Shown: positions 35,093-44,112, counted from the first letter of the stretch. The stretch is 49,734 nt of DNA from UBA4716 sp036310525 (GCA_036310525.1 JAXJRQ010000152.1:1-49734); one strand, 5' to 3'. The notes: generated by a model from the sequence alone, not told the origin. Numbers and translations are program-made.

Positions 35093-37342
35093 TCAGATTT
35101 TTGTTTCTTTCCCGTTAACCGTTACGGTTACTTCTTTTCCCGATATTCGCTTTACACTACAGCCTTCGTTATCTACTGAAACCATGATTTTTGTACCCTG
35201 ATAGAAGAAGGTATATGTATAATCACTCCAACCCTCAGGCAATACAGGATTTATATTAAGCTTTTCGTCATTTAGCAAAAGACCGCCGTAGCCCATAACG
35301 AGCGCAAGCCATATTCCGCCTATTGATGCGGAATGTACGCCTTCATCCGAATTGTTTGTATTGTCGCCCACATCAACACAGCATGAATCAAAAAACATCT
35401 TTTTCGCCATATCCTGCATTCCAAGACGTGCGGAAACAAGTGCATGAATACACATACTGAGCGATGAATCATGAAGCGTTCTTTCCTCATAGTATACAAA
35501 ATTTTTGCGAATTTCTTCTTCATCAAAAAGCTCAGGCATCAGGTAAAACAGCATTACGATGTCAGCCTGCTTGCTGACCTGCATCCGCTGTACCTCATCA
35601 GCGCCGTAATTTTCAAAAATCGTACCTACCTTATCGAGATTTTTATACACCGAAGTGTCTATTTCCTTTAAATCACGATAGCCGTCAAACTGAGAAATAA
35701 TTCCGTCTGTATCGGCTGTGGGCAGATACAGCTTATCAATAATGCTGTTTATCTTTTCGCCAAGCTCTGATATATCATATTCTTTATCCAATTTATCATA
35801 AACACTCTGCGGACAATTTTCCAAAATCCGCTGTGCAAGTTTCAAATTGTAATGCGCCATATAATTTGTATAGGCATTATTATTTATATCGTCCTTGTAT
35901 TCATCAGGACCGATTACGTTAAGTATTTCATATCTGCCGTTTCTTTCAACGACTCTTGAAGTCCAAAAAAGTGCCGTAAGAATAATTATTTCACAGCCGT
36001 ATTTTTCCATGAAATCCAAGTCGCCCGTAGCGCAGTAATACTGCCATACGGCATATGCGATGTCTGCACTGATATGAACTTCAATTTCACCCATCATGAG
36101 CTTACGCACTTCACCCGTCAATAAATCAATGTCGCTAAACTCGGGACACGCTTCGCCATCGTCAATCCATGCGCCCTCCCATGGATACATTGCTCCGACA
36201 TATCCGTATTTTTTTGCTTTCTCAAGCGCAGGGTCAAGCAGCTTATAACGATATTCAAGCAAATTTCTCGCTGTTTTTGGAGCACTGAAAATATAATACG
36301 GCAGAATGAAAATTTCCGTATCCCAGAAGGAATGACCCTTATACCCCTCACCGCTCAATGCTTTCGCACCTACACCCATACGTGAATCATCACGGTTTGC
36401 CATAATATAAAGGTGATAAAGCGAGAAGTTTACTGCTTTATTAAGAAATTCATTGTTGCTGTTAATATGAACAGGACATTCCTCAAAAAACTTTTCCCAT
36501 GAAGCACTGCTTTCCTCACAAAGCTTTTCATAACCCAGCTGTACCGCTTCATAAAGATATTTTTTTCCGTCCTCAATCACCTTTTCACGCTCTGCTTCAC
36601 AGTTAATGTATTCAAAATCTCTTGATGTGGCATATGATGAATATTTTTCAAAGGTGATGCTTTCGTTTTTCTTTATATCGGCGTCTGACTTTGTGTAGAT
36701 ACTTCTTCTGTCTGTAACTGTTTTACTGTCGTATTCTTTATCGCATTTTACGGTAAAATGCAGTGCCACATCAATATTTGACTGCAGGGTTTTCACATAA
36801 AGTCCGTTAATTCCGTCTTTATACGCACGCTTTTGCGGTGCCGTAAAATGCTGTACACCGGTATTTGTCACTTTGCCGTCTATACCCGTTAAAACACTTA
36901 CATGCACATCAGCTTCAAGCGCCGTAACGGTAATAGTTTGTGCGATAATGTGCTTTTTCACATCCGAAACCATACGTGAAAAATCTATTTTCACATAAGT
37001 CCCTTTCGGACTTCTCCACTTGAGAGTACGTTTCATCACGCCGTTTTTCAGGTTTAAGGAAGCATTATAGTCCTCAATTACACCCGTAAGCATTGTAAAA
37101 CGTTCTCCGTTTATTTCTATTTCGCAATTTGTAGCATCAGGAATAACGGCAAGCTCCGTAACCTCACCCTCAGGAGCATTGAAAACCCCGTTTATAACTG
37201 TTGTACGATGTTCATTCACGTACGCTTCTTCAAAGGATGAGCGTATTCCCATATATCCGTTACCCTGAGTCCACAGAGATTCACGTTTTCTTAGTCTCTC
37301 TATGTCAGGCTTATTGCTCGATAAAATCCATTCATTTGTCAT
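35093..37342 (-). CDS. GH65 inverting alpha-glucoside phosphorylase (cluster copy 1)
   Basis: A 749-residue cytoplasmic enzyme of GH65, which splits alpha-glucosides with phosphate to beta-glucose 1-phosphate. Landmarks: QGNGYMGIRSSFEEAY at the N-terminal sandwich, GHSFWDTEIFILP in the (alpha/alpha)6 barrel, catalytic acid Glu481 in NVIGPDEYKDD followed by NNNAYTNYMA, SKQADIVMLFYL, LHDSSLS, and the phosphate-binding region EGVHSASIGGIW. GGAAAGGAAG precedes the ATG. It follows the isomerase-like gene by 30 bases. Acceptor specificity (maltose, kojibiose, nigerose, trehalose or other) cannot be read by eye. Its product would feed the beta-phosphoglucomutase encoded at 44,155. Confidence 0.92.
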   Translation of the reverse strand: MTNEWILSSNKPDIERLRKRESLWTQGNGYMGIRSSFEEAYVNEHRTTVINGVFNAPEGEVTELAVIPDATNCEIEINGERFTMLTGVIEDYNASLNLKNGVMKRTLKWRSPKGTYVKIDFSRMVSDVKKHIIAQTITVTALEADVHVSVLTGIDGKVTNTGVQHFTAPQKRAYKDGINGLYVKTLQSNIDVALHFTVKCDKEYDSKTVTDRRSIYTKSDADIKKNESITFEKYSSYATSRDFEYINCEAEREKVIEDGKKYLYEAVQLGYEKLCEESSASWEKFFEECPVHINSNNEFLNKAVNFSLYHLYIMANRDDSRMGVGAKALSGEGYKGHSFWDTEIFILPYYIFSAPKTARNLLEYRYKLLDPALEKAKKYGYVGAMYPWEGAWIDDGEACPEFSDIDLLTGEVRKLMMGEIEVHISADIAYAVWQYYCATGDLDFMEKYGCEIIILTALFWTSRVVERNGRYEILNVIGPDEYKDDINNNAYTNYMAHYNLKLAQRILENCPQSVYDKLDKEYDISELGEKINSIIDKLYLPTADTDGIISQFDGYRDLKEIDTSVYKNLDKVGTIFENYGADEVQRMQVSKQADIVMLFYLMPELFDEEEIRKNFVYYEERTLHDSSLSMCIHALVSARLGMQDMAKKMFFDSCCVDVGDNTNNSDEGVHSASIGGIWLALVMGYGGLLLNDEKLNINPVLPEGWSDYTYTFFYQGTKIMVSVDNEGCSVKRISGKEVTVTVNGKETKI

Positions 37343-37372
37343 ATTAATACTTCCTTTCCCGATGCAATAGTT

Positions 37373-38158
37373 TTAAATTTCGCCTCTCATGACTTTGTCG
37401 TAATTTTTCCTTATTCCGCCCAGAAAATCGTTTTCCAGACCTGCTCTTCCGACTTCATACATAAATGCTCCGTTGTAGTTTATGCTGTTTAAAAGCTCAA
37501 TTATTTTTTTCCAGTCATTTTTACCTTTACCGGGAAGCCAGTGCCGCTCCTGCACAAAATCATAGTCTGAAATATGTACCGTAACAATCTTATCTCCCAT
37601 TTTTTCAACAAATTCCTCATGGGATTCAGTATAAAGATGGTTTACGTCAAAGCATACCTTAAGGTCGCTTATCTGGTCGGTCATATATTTAAGTTCATCG
37701 CTGTTACAGCCAAGTGCTCGTCCCGGTAAAACCTCTGCCGCAAGATGTATCCCCTCACTTTTTGCAATTTGGGTAAGCTTATCAAGATTTATAAGCGCCA
37801 TTTCCATATAGCGCTCACGCTCTTCTTCGGGAATTACACCGAAGCTTGAATGAATAACTGCCGCTTTTATGCCGATTTCTCCGCTCTTTTTCAAAAGCTC
37901 CTCGTCTATCCTCATAATCTCTTTAAGATTATCACGGTCAAACTGTGCAATATTATATGTTTCATTAAACGGCATATGAATTGACCATATTTCAACATTG
38001 CGCTCATCCGCATGTTTTTTCAGTTCTTTCCAGTCATGCGCATAGTAATTCACAAGCGGAAGTGCAATTTCCATTGCCTCCACTCCTGCATCTGCATATG
38101 CGTCAATTACCTCGCAGTCAAATTTTTCTATCGTTGCTGTTGATGAACCGCATTTCAT
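37373..38158 (-). CDS. Sugar phosphate isomerase/epimerase-like TIM barrel protein
   Basis: A 261-residue soluble protein of the xylose-isomerase-like (AP endonuclease 2) superfamily: VEAMEIALPL, IWSIHMPFNETYNI, AAVIHSSFG, HLAAEVLPGRALGCN, KVCFDVNHLYTESHEEFV, IVTVHISDYD, and HWLPGKGKNDWKKII. Metal-site residues of the family (Glu in AAEVLPG, Asp and His in CFDVNH, His in VHISD, Glu in MYEVGR) are present. Members isomerise or epimerise sugars and derivatives. CAGGAGGAC precedes the ATG. The position between permease and phosphorylase genes suggests it converts a released monosaccharide, but the substrate is unknown. Confidence 0.85.
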   Translation of the reverse strand: MKCGSSTATIEKFDCEVIDAYADAGVEAMEIALPLVNYYAHDWKELKKHADERNVEIWSIHMPFNETYNIAQFDRDNLKEIMRIDEELLKKSGEIGIKAAVIHSSFGVIPEEERERYMEMALINLDKLTQIAKSEGIHLAAEVLPGRALGCNSDELKYMTDQISDLKVCFDVNHLYTESHEEFVEKMGDKIVTVHISDYDFVQERHWLPGKGKNDWKKIIELLNSINYNGAFMYEVGRAGLENDFLGGIRKNYDKVMRGEI

Positions 38159-38177
38159 AGCTTTGTCCTCCTGTTAA

Positions 38178-39059
38178 TCAACCTTTTATACCGCTCATTG
38201 TAAGTCCTTGCATTATGTTCTTCTGGAAAATCATAAACATAATCGCCGGCGGAATGATTGCAAATGATAAAATCATAAGCACCTGATCCTGAGCAATGCT
38301 GTTTCTGATTTTAAAAACCTCAACAATAACCGTATATACTTCCTTGTCACGCAAAACCAAAAACGGCCAGAAGAATGAGCCCCATTCTGCGTTAAAGGTG
38401 AGAATCATTGATGTGAATACCACTGCCTTTGAAAGAGGAATTACAATTTTTATAAAGCTCTGTATTTCATTACAGCCATCTATTTTTCCTGCTTCAATCA
38501 GAGCCGAAGGGATTCCATCGAAAAAGCTCTTATACACTATAGTCTGAAATGCATTACAGCCTGCCATAAGCATCATTGGCCAGAATGTGTTTATCATATT
38601 AAACCCAAGTATGGGAAATGAAACAATGTTCTGATAAACAGGAACCATACTGACTGTGTTAGGAACCATCATTGAACCGAGGATAAGTGCAAACACCAAT
38701 CCCGAACCCTTAGGCTTAAGCTTTGAAAGCACAAATCCGGCAAGACCGTTACACACAACAGACATAATAATCGCACCTGCTGTTACAATTATTGTATTGA
38801 GATAATATCTGCTGAAATCAAACGTATTCCATGCCTCAACAATCTTTTCGGGATTAAAGCTTCTCGGAATGATTGTAGGCGGAATTGCATAAAATTCCTT
38901 GGTATCCTTAAGGGATGACAGAATTACCCATATCGGCGGTGCAATACAAACAAAAGCTATTATGCACATCAGCGCAAACAAAGACCAGTAAAGTATTTTA
39001 GCAGGCTTGTTTGCGTAATCAATTTCGCTTATTATACCTATTCTTTTATTTTTCTTCAT
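38178..39059 (-). CDS. ABC sugar transporter permease, MalG/UgpE type
   Basis: A 293-residue inner-membrane permease of the CUT1 carbohydrate uptake family, with about six hydrophobic helices and the EAA loop EAGKIDGCNEIQSFIKIVIPLSKA that contacts the ATPase. The start at 39,059 is preferred, because GGGAG lies about 8 bases upstream; the frame extends to a TTG at 39,077. It follows the other permease gene after 14 bases. With the partner permease and the binding lipoprotein it forms an importer, but the cluster encodes no ATPase. A shared MsmK/UgpC-type ATPase elsewhere in the genome is expected, as in many Firmicutes. Confidence 0.93.
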   Translation of the reverse strand: MKKNKRIGIISEIDYANKPAKILYWSLFALMCIIAFVCIAPPIWVILSSLKDTKEFYAIPPTIIPRSFNPEKIVEAWNTFDFSRYYLNTIIVTAGAIIMSVVCNGLAGFVLSKLKPKGSGLVFALILGSMMVPNTVSMVPVYQNIVSFPILGFNMINTFWPMMLMAGCNAFQTIVYKSFFDGIPSALIEAGKIDGCNEIQSFIKIVIPLSKAVVFTSMILTFNAEWGSFFWPFLVLRDKEVYTVIVEVFKIRNSIAQDQVLMILSFAIIPPAIMFMIFQKNIMQGLTMSGIKG

Positions 39060-39073
39060 GCTACACTCTCCCG

Positions 39074-39991
39074 TCAACTGTCCATCTGCTTATTCTTTAT
39101 CTGCATATAGAATACCGTAAATATAATAATCATAATGCTTGTGATAACACTTGTAGCCGTTGACTTGCCTATTTCCATGGTCTGGAACGCATAGTTATAC
39201 GAAACCATAGAAAGCGTTATCGACGCATTATTGGGGCCACCGCCTGTCATTGCAAGAGGCTGATTGAAAATCTTTAACACGTTTATTATCTGCATAATAA
39301 ACAGCATTCTTATCATTCCCGACATATGAGGAATGGTTATATGTATAAGCTTTCGCCAGATTCCACCGCCGTCAATTTCAACCGCTTCATACAAGTCCGT
39401 ATTCACCGACTGCAAATCCGCAAGATATAAAATAGCGGTTGAACCAAAGCTTCCCCATGTCATTGACAGCACTATCAGGGGTATAGTGATATTGGGGTCC
39501 TGCAGCCACTGCGACTCGGACAGATTAAACATACTAAGTATATGGTTAAAAAGTCCGCCTGCGCTCGGTTCGTACATAATCGCCCACATAACCGATGTTA
39601 CAACCGCCGGCACCATACACGGAAAATATGTTGAAAATCTGAAAAAGCCCTTTGCATGCACCATTTCATTTAAAATAATTGCAACAATTACGGGTGTGAA
39701 CAAGCCCAGTATTATTGACCAGCCGGCATATTTTAAAGTATTGAGCATTGCTGTGAGAAAGGTAGAATCCGTCACTACGTCAATATAATTTTTAAGTCCT
39801 GTAAAACTAATACACTCAAAACCCTTCGTTTCATAAAAAGAGGTTCTTATTCCGCTCAATAGCGGCTGCCACATGAATACAGTAAACAAAATAAGCGACG
39901 GTGCAAGCATGAGCCATGCAATTGAGTCTCTTTTAAGTCTCGCCGTAAAAGCTCTCTTTTCTTTGTTCATTGTTTGTGTTTTATTTTTCAT
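39074..39991 (-). CDS. ABC sugar transporter permease, MalF/UgpA type
   Basis: A 305-residue CUT1 permease: N-terminal cytoplasmic tail, first helix AWLMLAPSLILFTVFMWQPLL, periplasmic-side loop, four more helices, the EAA loop YEAVEIDGGGIWRKLIHITIPHM, and the GGGPNNAS motif that is typical of sugar permeases. The ATG at 39,991 is chosen because AAGG lies 5 bases upstream; a GTG 12 bases earlier is possible. The gene is separated from the binding-protein gene by a hairpin-containing gap of 103 bases and is followed closely by the second permease gene. Confidence 0.93.
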   Translation of the reverse strand: MKNKTQTMNKEKRAFTARLKRDSIAWLMLAPSLILFTVFMWQPLLSGIRTSFYETKGFECISFTGLKNYIDVVTDSTFLTAMLNTLKYAGWSIILGLFTPVIVAIILNEMVHAKGFFRFSTYFPCMVPAVVTSVMWAIMYEPSAGGLFNHILSMFNLSESQWLQDPNITIPLIVLSMTWGSFGSTAILYLADLQSVNTDLYEAVEIDGGGIWRKLIHITIPHMSGMIRMLFIMQIINVLKIFNQPLAMTGGGPNNASITLSMVSYNYAFQTMEIGKSTATSVITSIMIIIFTVFYMQIKNKQMDS

Positions 39992-40016
39992 TTCTGCCTT
40001 CACTTTCTTTGAATTT

Positions 40017-40049
40017 TTACGGCGGAAAATATATTATCTTCCGCCGTAA
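40017..40049 (-). other. Intercistronic hairpin between binding-protein and permease genes
   Basis: TTACGGCGGAA (40,017-40,027) pairs perfectly with TTCCGCCGTAA (40,039-40,049), 11 bp with an 11-base loop. The following minus-strand bases are A-rich, not T-rich. Such hairpins behind binding-protein genes usually protect the upstream mRNA and raise the level of binding protein over the permeases. Confidence 0.7.
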
Positions 40050-40094
40050 ATAAATCTAAAAATATTTGTTATTTTGCAAAAAGCTCAAAGGTCT

Positions 40095-41486
40095 TTACTG
40101 TTTGTCAAGAAAATCCTTCTGGAAGTTTTCCTGTGCAGTCTGCAACAAGCCTGCAATGTCTGCATTTTCATTTGTCAGGATTTCCTGAATTACAGATGCA
40201 ACCGTACGGTATAACTGCTGTGTCTGCTGCGGCTCTTCCGCATGAAGCTTAACATCATCTGAAAGCATGTTTACATGAATTGTCGGGTCAACATTGATGT
40301 ACTCTTTATAAAGGTCATTTGTTGCCGCTTTTCTTTCTTCGTCATTCCATACGCTGAATGCAGGTGTAAGTATAATCTTACCCTTTTCAACCTTTGCCTT
40401 AATATCGTTTGTTACGTTTGTCTTTGCTATATCCGACATTTCAGGTGCATTACCCACGATTTCAAGCCAGTCAAACAATGCTTCAAGCTGTTCGTCTGTT
40501 GTTTCTTTCGAGAACATCCATGCATCACCGCCTGTCTGCGCATATCTGCCCGCAGGTCCTGCCGGTATCGGTGATGTTCCGATATGGTCTTTGCTCATGT
40601 TATACTTCTGTACGGGTGAGTCGAGCCAGTCCTCAGCACAGATTGACATACCAAGCTGATCTGTTGCAAACAGCTTATACATCGTACCTCTGTCAAGAAG
40701 AATGTTTGACGGAATTACATTATGCTTCCACTTCAAGTCTCTTATGTATTCCATAGCCTTTACACATTCAGGCGAAGCAAAGGTTGCCTTCCACTTTCCG
40801 TCGCTTCCCTGCTCCATAAACTTAACACCGTAGCTCCATGCTATATTCATAAAGTTCCAGCCACATTCAGCATCCTTACACTGGAATGCAAAGCCCGGCT
40901 GACCTGTTTTTTCTGTAATGATTTTTGCTGTTTCAATCACTTCGTCATATGTTGTGGGATACTGCAAAGTTCCGTCTGCATTTACAAGTCCTGCCTGCTT
41001 GAACAGGTTTACGTTATACCACATACCCATCATATAACCATTATAAGGTACACCGTAATATTTGCCGTCATTTCCTGTAACTATATCCAGCAAGTCCTTG
41101 TTAAGTGCAGTATCATAACCACGTTTTTTCATTATGTCGGTTATATCACGTGCAAAGCCTGCTTCAACAATATTCTTCGGCTCAGTAAACGGAACACGGT
41201 AGATATTCGGAAGCTGACCTGCCGCAGCAGCCGGCATGAATGTATCATTGCTGTAATTGAACTCATCAGGAATAACCGTAACATCAGGTCTTTTTTCCTT
41301 GAATGCTTCAACATATCCCTTATATACTTCATACTTTTCGGGTTCTGTTTCAGGGTTGGGCCAGTAGCCTATTTTAATTTCAATATTTTCTCCCTCTCCT
41401 GATTTACTTCCTGTTTTTGCTCCGCAGCCCGCAAGCATGCTGAGTGATAATACGGCACATAGTACCGCTGCAATTTTTCTTTTCAT
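40095..41486 (-). CDS. Extracellular sugar-binding lipoprotein of an ABC importer
   Basis: A 463-residue solute-binding protein of the CUT1 (MalE-like) class. The lipobox LAGC with Cys21 ends the signal peptide, so the mature protein is lipid-anchored outside the membrane. The mature part shows IKIGYWPNPETEPEKYEVYKGYVEAF, then PNIYRVPFTEPKNI, YGVPYNGYMMGMWYNVNLFKQAGL, ATDQLGMSI and a QTGGDAWMFSKETTDEQ loop, all usual for oligosaccharide-binding proteins. AAAGGAG lies 8 bases before the ATG. It is the first gene of the operon and follows a promoter with AraC-type repeats. The ligand is probably an alpha-galactose- or alpha-glucose-containing oligosaccharide, inferred from GH36 and GH65 in the same operon. 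Confidence 0.95.
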   Translation of the reverse strand: MKRKIAAVLCAVLSLSMLAGCGAKTGSKSGEGENIEIKIGYWPNPETEPEKYEVYKGYVEAFKEKRPDVTVIPDEFNYSNDTFMPAAAAGQLPNIYRVPFTEPKNIVEAGFARDITDIMKKRGYDTALNKDLLDIVTGNDGKYYGVPYNGYMMGMWYNVNLFKQAGLVNADGTLQYPTTYDEVIETAKIITEKTGQPGFAFQCKDAECGWNFMNIAWSYGVKFMEQGSDGKWKATFASPECVKAMEYIRDLKWKHNVIPSNILLDRGTMYKLFATDQLGMSICAEDWLDSPVQKYNMSKDHIGTSPIPAGPAGRYAQTGGDAWMFSKETTDEQLEALFDWLEIVGNAPEMSDIAKTNVTNDIKAKVEKGKIILTPAFSVWNDEERKAATNDLYKEYINVDPTIHVNMLSDDVKLHAEEPQQTQQLYRTVASVIQEILTNENADIAGLLQTAQENFQKDFLDKQ

Positions 41487-41524
41487 TTTTCAAATCTCCT
41501 TTCAGATTTTTTCTTTATGATTAA

Positions 41525-41602
41525 ATTATACTCCCAATTCACTTTAATTGCTATCATCAAAATGTCGCACTTATATTCATTTTGTAAACATATTCATTTT
41601 GT
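41525..41602 (-). promoter_or_regulatory. Promoter of the glycan operon with tandem activator-like repeats
   Basis: On the minus strand TATAAT (41,525-41,530) lies about 40 bases before the first gene, but the hexamer 17 bases upstream is poor, as in activator-dependent promoters. Two exact 13-base direct repeats (ACAAAATGAATAT on the minus strand) occupy 41,573-41,585 and 41,590-41,602, 17 bases apart. They sit about 50-70 bases upstream of the -10, where AraC-type activators bind. The sensor-regulator gene next door is the obvious candidate. Confidence 0.6.
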
Positions 41603-41648
41603 CGTCAAATTGTGTTATATACTGCATTTGCGCCAACATCTTCATTAC

Positions 41649-41685
41649 TTTTAAATATCAAAACGGTGCTTTTTGATATTTAAAA
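41649..41685. repeat. Perfect 15-bp inverted repeat
   Basis: TTTTAAATATCAAAA (41,649-41,663) and TTTTGATATTTAAAA (41,671-41,685) around a 7-base centre. It lies between the 3' end of the sensor-regulator gene and the transporter promoter. It may be a second terminator for the regulator gene or a protein-binding dyad. Confidence 0.6.
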
Positions 41686-41704
41686 ATGTAACCCTTATGC
41701 ACAA

Positions 41705-41740
41705 ATAACAGCAGTTCCTTTTTAAAGAAACTGCTGTTAT
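41705..41740 (-). terminator. Terminator of the AraC-type sensor gene
   Basis: ATAACAGCAGTT (41,705-41,716) pairs with AACTGCTGTTAT (41,729-41,740). On the minus strand it directly follows the stop codon region; the T run after it is short (TTTG), so termination may be incomplete. Confidence 0.6.
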
Positions 41741-41741
41741 A

Positions 41742-44024
41742 TTAATAAATATTTTTATGTTTTCCGGGTGTAATACCAAAATATTTTTTATATACTCTGT
41801 TAAATGTATTGTTATCGGCATAGCCTACAAGCATCGCCACCTGCGAAACCTTCAGGTTGGTATTTTCGAGAAGCTCTTTGGCTTTTGTCACTCGTACCTC
41901 TCCGATAAAATCCACAAGCTTGACTTCGCCGTTCTGATTGAATTTCTTACTGAGCGTCTGACGTGTAATTCCAAAATGCTCGGCAATAGTTGCAACACCC
42001 ATACTGCAGTCGGCATAATTTTCATACACATATTCCTTAACGCTTTCAATAAAATTATCCGAATTGTCCGAATTGGTTTTTTGAGTATATTCGCACACCT
42101 CTGCAAAGCCTCTGCGCAATGCTTCCGTCTTTGATTTGATAACAGTTCTGTCATCCTTGATTTCCGCAAAACGCATAAGCTGCTCTGACGCTTCAAATTT
42201 AAGCATATCACAAATTTTCATATACGTACCGAGCAAATCATAATAGAAGCAACTGATTGATTTAGTCGACATCAGCGCATTATTGATATTTATATCAATA
42301 ATTTCATTGAGAGTTTCTTCAAGCTGTTCAACCTGCCCCGATACAGTATAATTTATTATTTTCGCTTCTATTTCCGTAGGATAATAATAGAGATTAAAAT
42401 TGCGTTTATCATCGTTCACTATATCTTTATAAAATATAATTTTACTTATATTTGACGCAGACTTATAATCAAGCGACATAACGGATTCTTCATAAAGCGC
42501 ATGAAGGCTTTGCACAGATTCCTTTACAGTGCTTATACCAATGGCAACCGACATATCAAATTCATTCATAAGAACATCTTCGAGAATATGGCTTATTTCC
42601 GTAATTGTTTCATCGGCACCCTCACTGTTTTCAAGGTTAATCAGCGCACAGACGTGCTCCTTGTCCATCTTGAACATTATTGCGGAAAAATACTTATTGA
42701 GCAATTCGCCGTAAATGTTCATTATTGCAGTGTTTGCAAGATATTCCTTTTCGTCACCGACCGCTAAATTACCTGCTTCTTCGGTGTAGACGTTTATAAT
42801 CCTGAATAAATCATGATTAAATCGTATGCCCACCGAGCTCAGCTCGCCTTTCACATCGTCCGGCTCTACGTTTCCTAAGACTATAGCGTTAATTACATTG
42901 TTTCTTATTATTTCTTCTTTTGAAAGGTTACTTCGCATAAGCTTTGAATTGTTTTCAAGAAGATTATCAATACTGCTTACAATATCCGCAGTTTTCGGAA
43001 GCATCCTTACGGAATTAACACCGCTTACACCCAGCTTATCCGACATGATATGGAAGAAATTATAATGATTATGCATACTCACAAAACCTATAATAACCGC
43101 TGTCAGTATATAGATAACCATTATAAAGATAAAATAATTGCGCATAGGTGTCACATCCCCGAAAAATACCTCTTTGGGAATTGCAACAGCATATATCCAT
43201 CTTTCATACGATGACGTTGTAAACAAAACACTTTTACCGTTATCCGCTTCCACAACACCTTCGCCCGTCAAATCTATGTAAGGAACAGACTTTACATCAA
43301 CCTCGTCATAATTTATAGAAAGCATGACATTTTTGGTTTTGTCAAGTATATACAAGCTTGATTCGGCAGATATTTCCCTGAAAAATACCTCATTTATAAG
43401 TCTTTCGGCGTCAATCTGCAGAATAAGTGTTGTTCCGTTTTCCCCTGCCGCACTGCTGCTTAAGGTATGCGCATACGTGATTACACGGTTTCTGTGCGCT
43501 CCCTTTACAATAGTTTCGCAAGGATAAAACTGCGCATAATGGCGTTTCTTTAAAAATTTACTTTCCCATTGTGAAAAAGTATAATTTTCATATGCGGAGC
43601 TTTCGTTGAAAAAATCCTCCGATTTTTCAAACGATGTACTTGCAATGACATCAGAATCAGGAAAATAGATAAATGCATTATATATGTAAGAGTCAACGGT
43701 AATCTGATTGTCAATCTGCTTTAAAACCTCAAGCATATCTGCATGATTTGAAGGTGTTACCGGCATACCTGACCTTGCCGATATAAGCTCCATGTCGTTT
43801 TCAATATTATTCCCCAGCGTGATAACCTGCAACAAAAGAGGGTCAATTGTTTCACGAAACTTATCCACCACCGCTGAATTATACGCATATGTTTTCTTTT
43901 TGGAGTGTGAATATGAGGATATTATCATAGCCGTACCGGCTATAAGCGATAAAGAGAATATCCCGATATAAGATATTATAAGCATGGAAAATAATGATTT
44001 CGGAACATTAAGCAGCTTTTTCAT
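41742..44024 (-). CDS. Membrane-anchored AraC-family sensor-regulator
   Basis: A 760-residue one-protein sensor: transmembrane helix ~10-35, an extracytoplasmic Cache-like sensor (~36-290, with YIYNAFIYFPDSDVIAS), a second helix ~297-320 (YFIFIMVIYILTAVIIGFV), a cytoplasmic middle region, and a C-terminal AraC DNA-binding domain with MGVATIAEHFGITRQTLSKKFN and LKVSQVAMLVGYADNNTFNRVYKKYFG. AGAGGGG lies about 6 bases before the ATG at 44,024; the frame begins 24 bases earlier. Regulators of this build in Firmicutes activate adjacent sugar-uptake operons. The transporter operon begins about 255 bases downstream with repeats suited to AraC binding, so direct activation by an external glycan signal is likely (inference). 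A TATAGT at 44,092-44,097 may be its -10. Confidence 0.9.
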   Translation of the reverse strand: MKKLLNVPKSLFSMLIISYIGIFSLSLIAGTAMIISSYSHSKKKTYAYNSAVVDKFRETIDPLLLQVITLGNNIENDMELISARSGMPVTPSNHADMLEVLKQIDNQITVDSYIYNAFIYFPDSDVIASTSFEKSEDFFNESSAYENYTFSQWESKFLKKRHYAQFYPCETIVKGAHRNRVITYAHTLSSSAAGENGTTLILQIDAERLINEVFFREISAESSLYILDKTKNVMLSINYDEVDVKSVPYIDLTGEGVVEADNGKSVLFTTSSYERWIYAVAIPKEVFFGDVTPMRNYFIFIMVIYILTAVIIGFVSMHNHYNFFHIMSDKLGVSGVNSVRMLPKTADIVSSIDNLLENNSKLMRSNLSKEEIIRNNVINAIVLGNVEPDDVKGELSSVGIRFNHDLFRIINVYTEEAGNLAVGDEKEYLANTAIMNIYGELLNKYFSAIMFKMDKEHVCALINLENSEGADETITEISHILEDVLMNEFDMSVAIGISTVKESVQSLHALYEESVMSLDYKSASNISKIIFYKDIVNDDKRNFNLYYYPTEIEAKIINYTVSGQVEQLEETLNEIIDININNALMSTKSISCFYYDLLGTYMKICDMLKFEASEQLMRFAEIKDDRTVIKSKTEALRRGFAEVCEYTQKTNSDNSDNFIESVKEYVYENYADCSMGVATIAEHFGITRQTLSKKFNQNGEVKLVDFIGEVRVTKAKELLENTNLKVSQVAMLVGYADNNTFNRVYKKYFGITPGKHKNIY

Positions 44025-44112
44025 AATAACCCCTCTCTGTATATGCACACATTCCGCACATATACCTTTTTACTTATACATTGCTATTAGTACTATACCA
44101 TTATTTTTTTTA

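Noticed and set aside
40017..40049. Terminator between the binding-protein and permease genes
   Set aside because: The stem is strong but no T run follows in the direction of transcription, so it is read as a stabilising hairpin.
40722..41402. A 226-codon plus-strand open frame
   Set aside because: It lies opposite the sugar-binding lipoprotein gene and translates to a Cys/Ile/Tyr-rich string with no domain; a shadow of codon bias.
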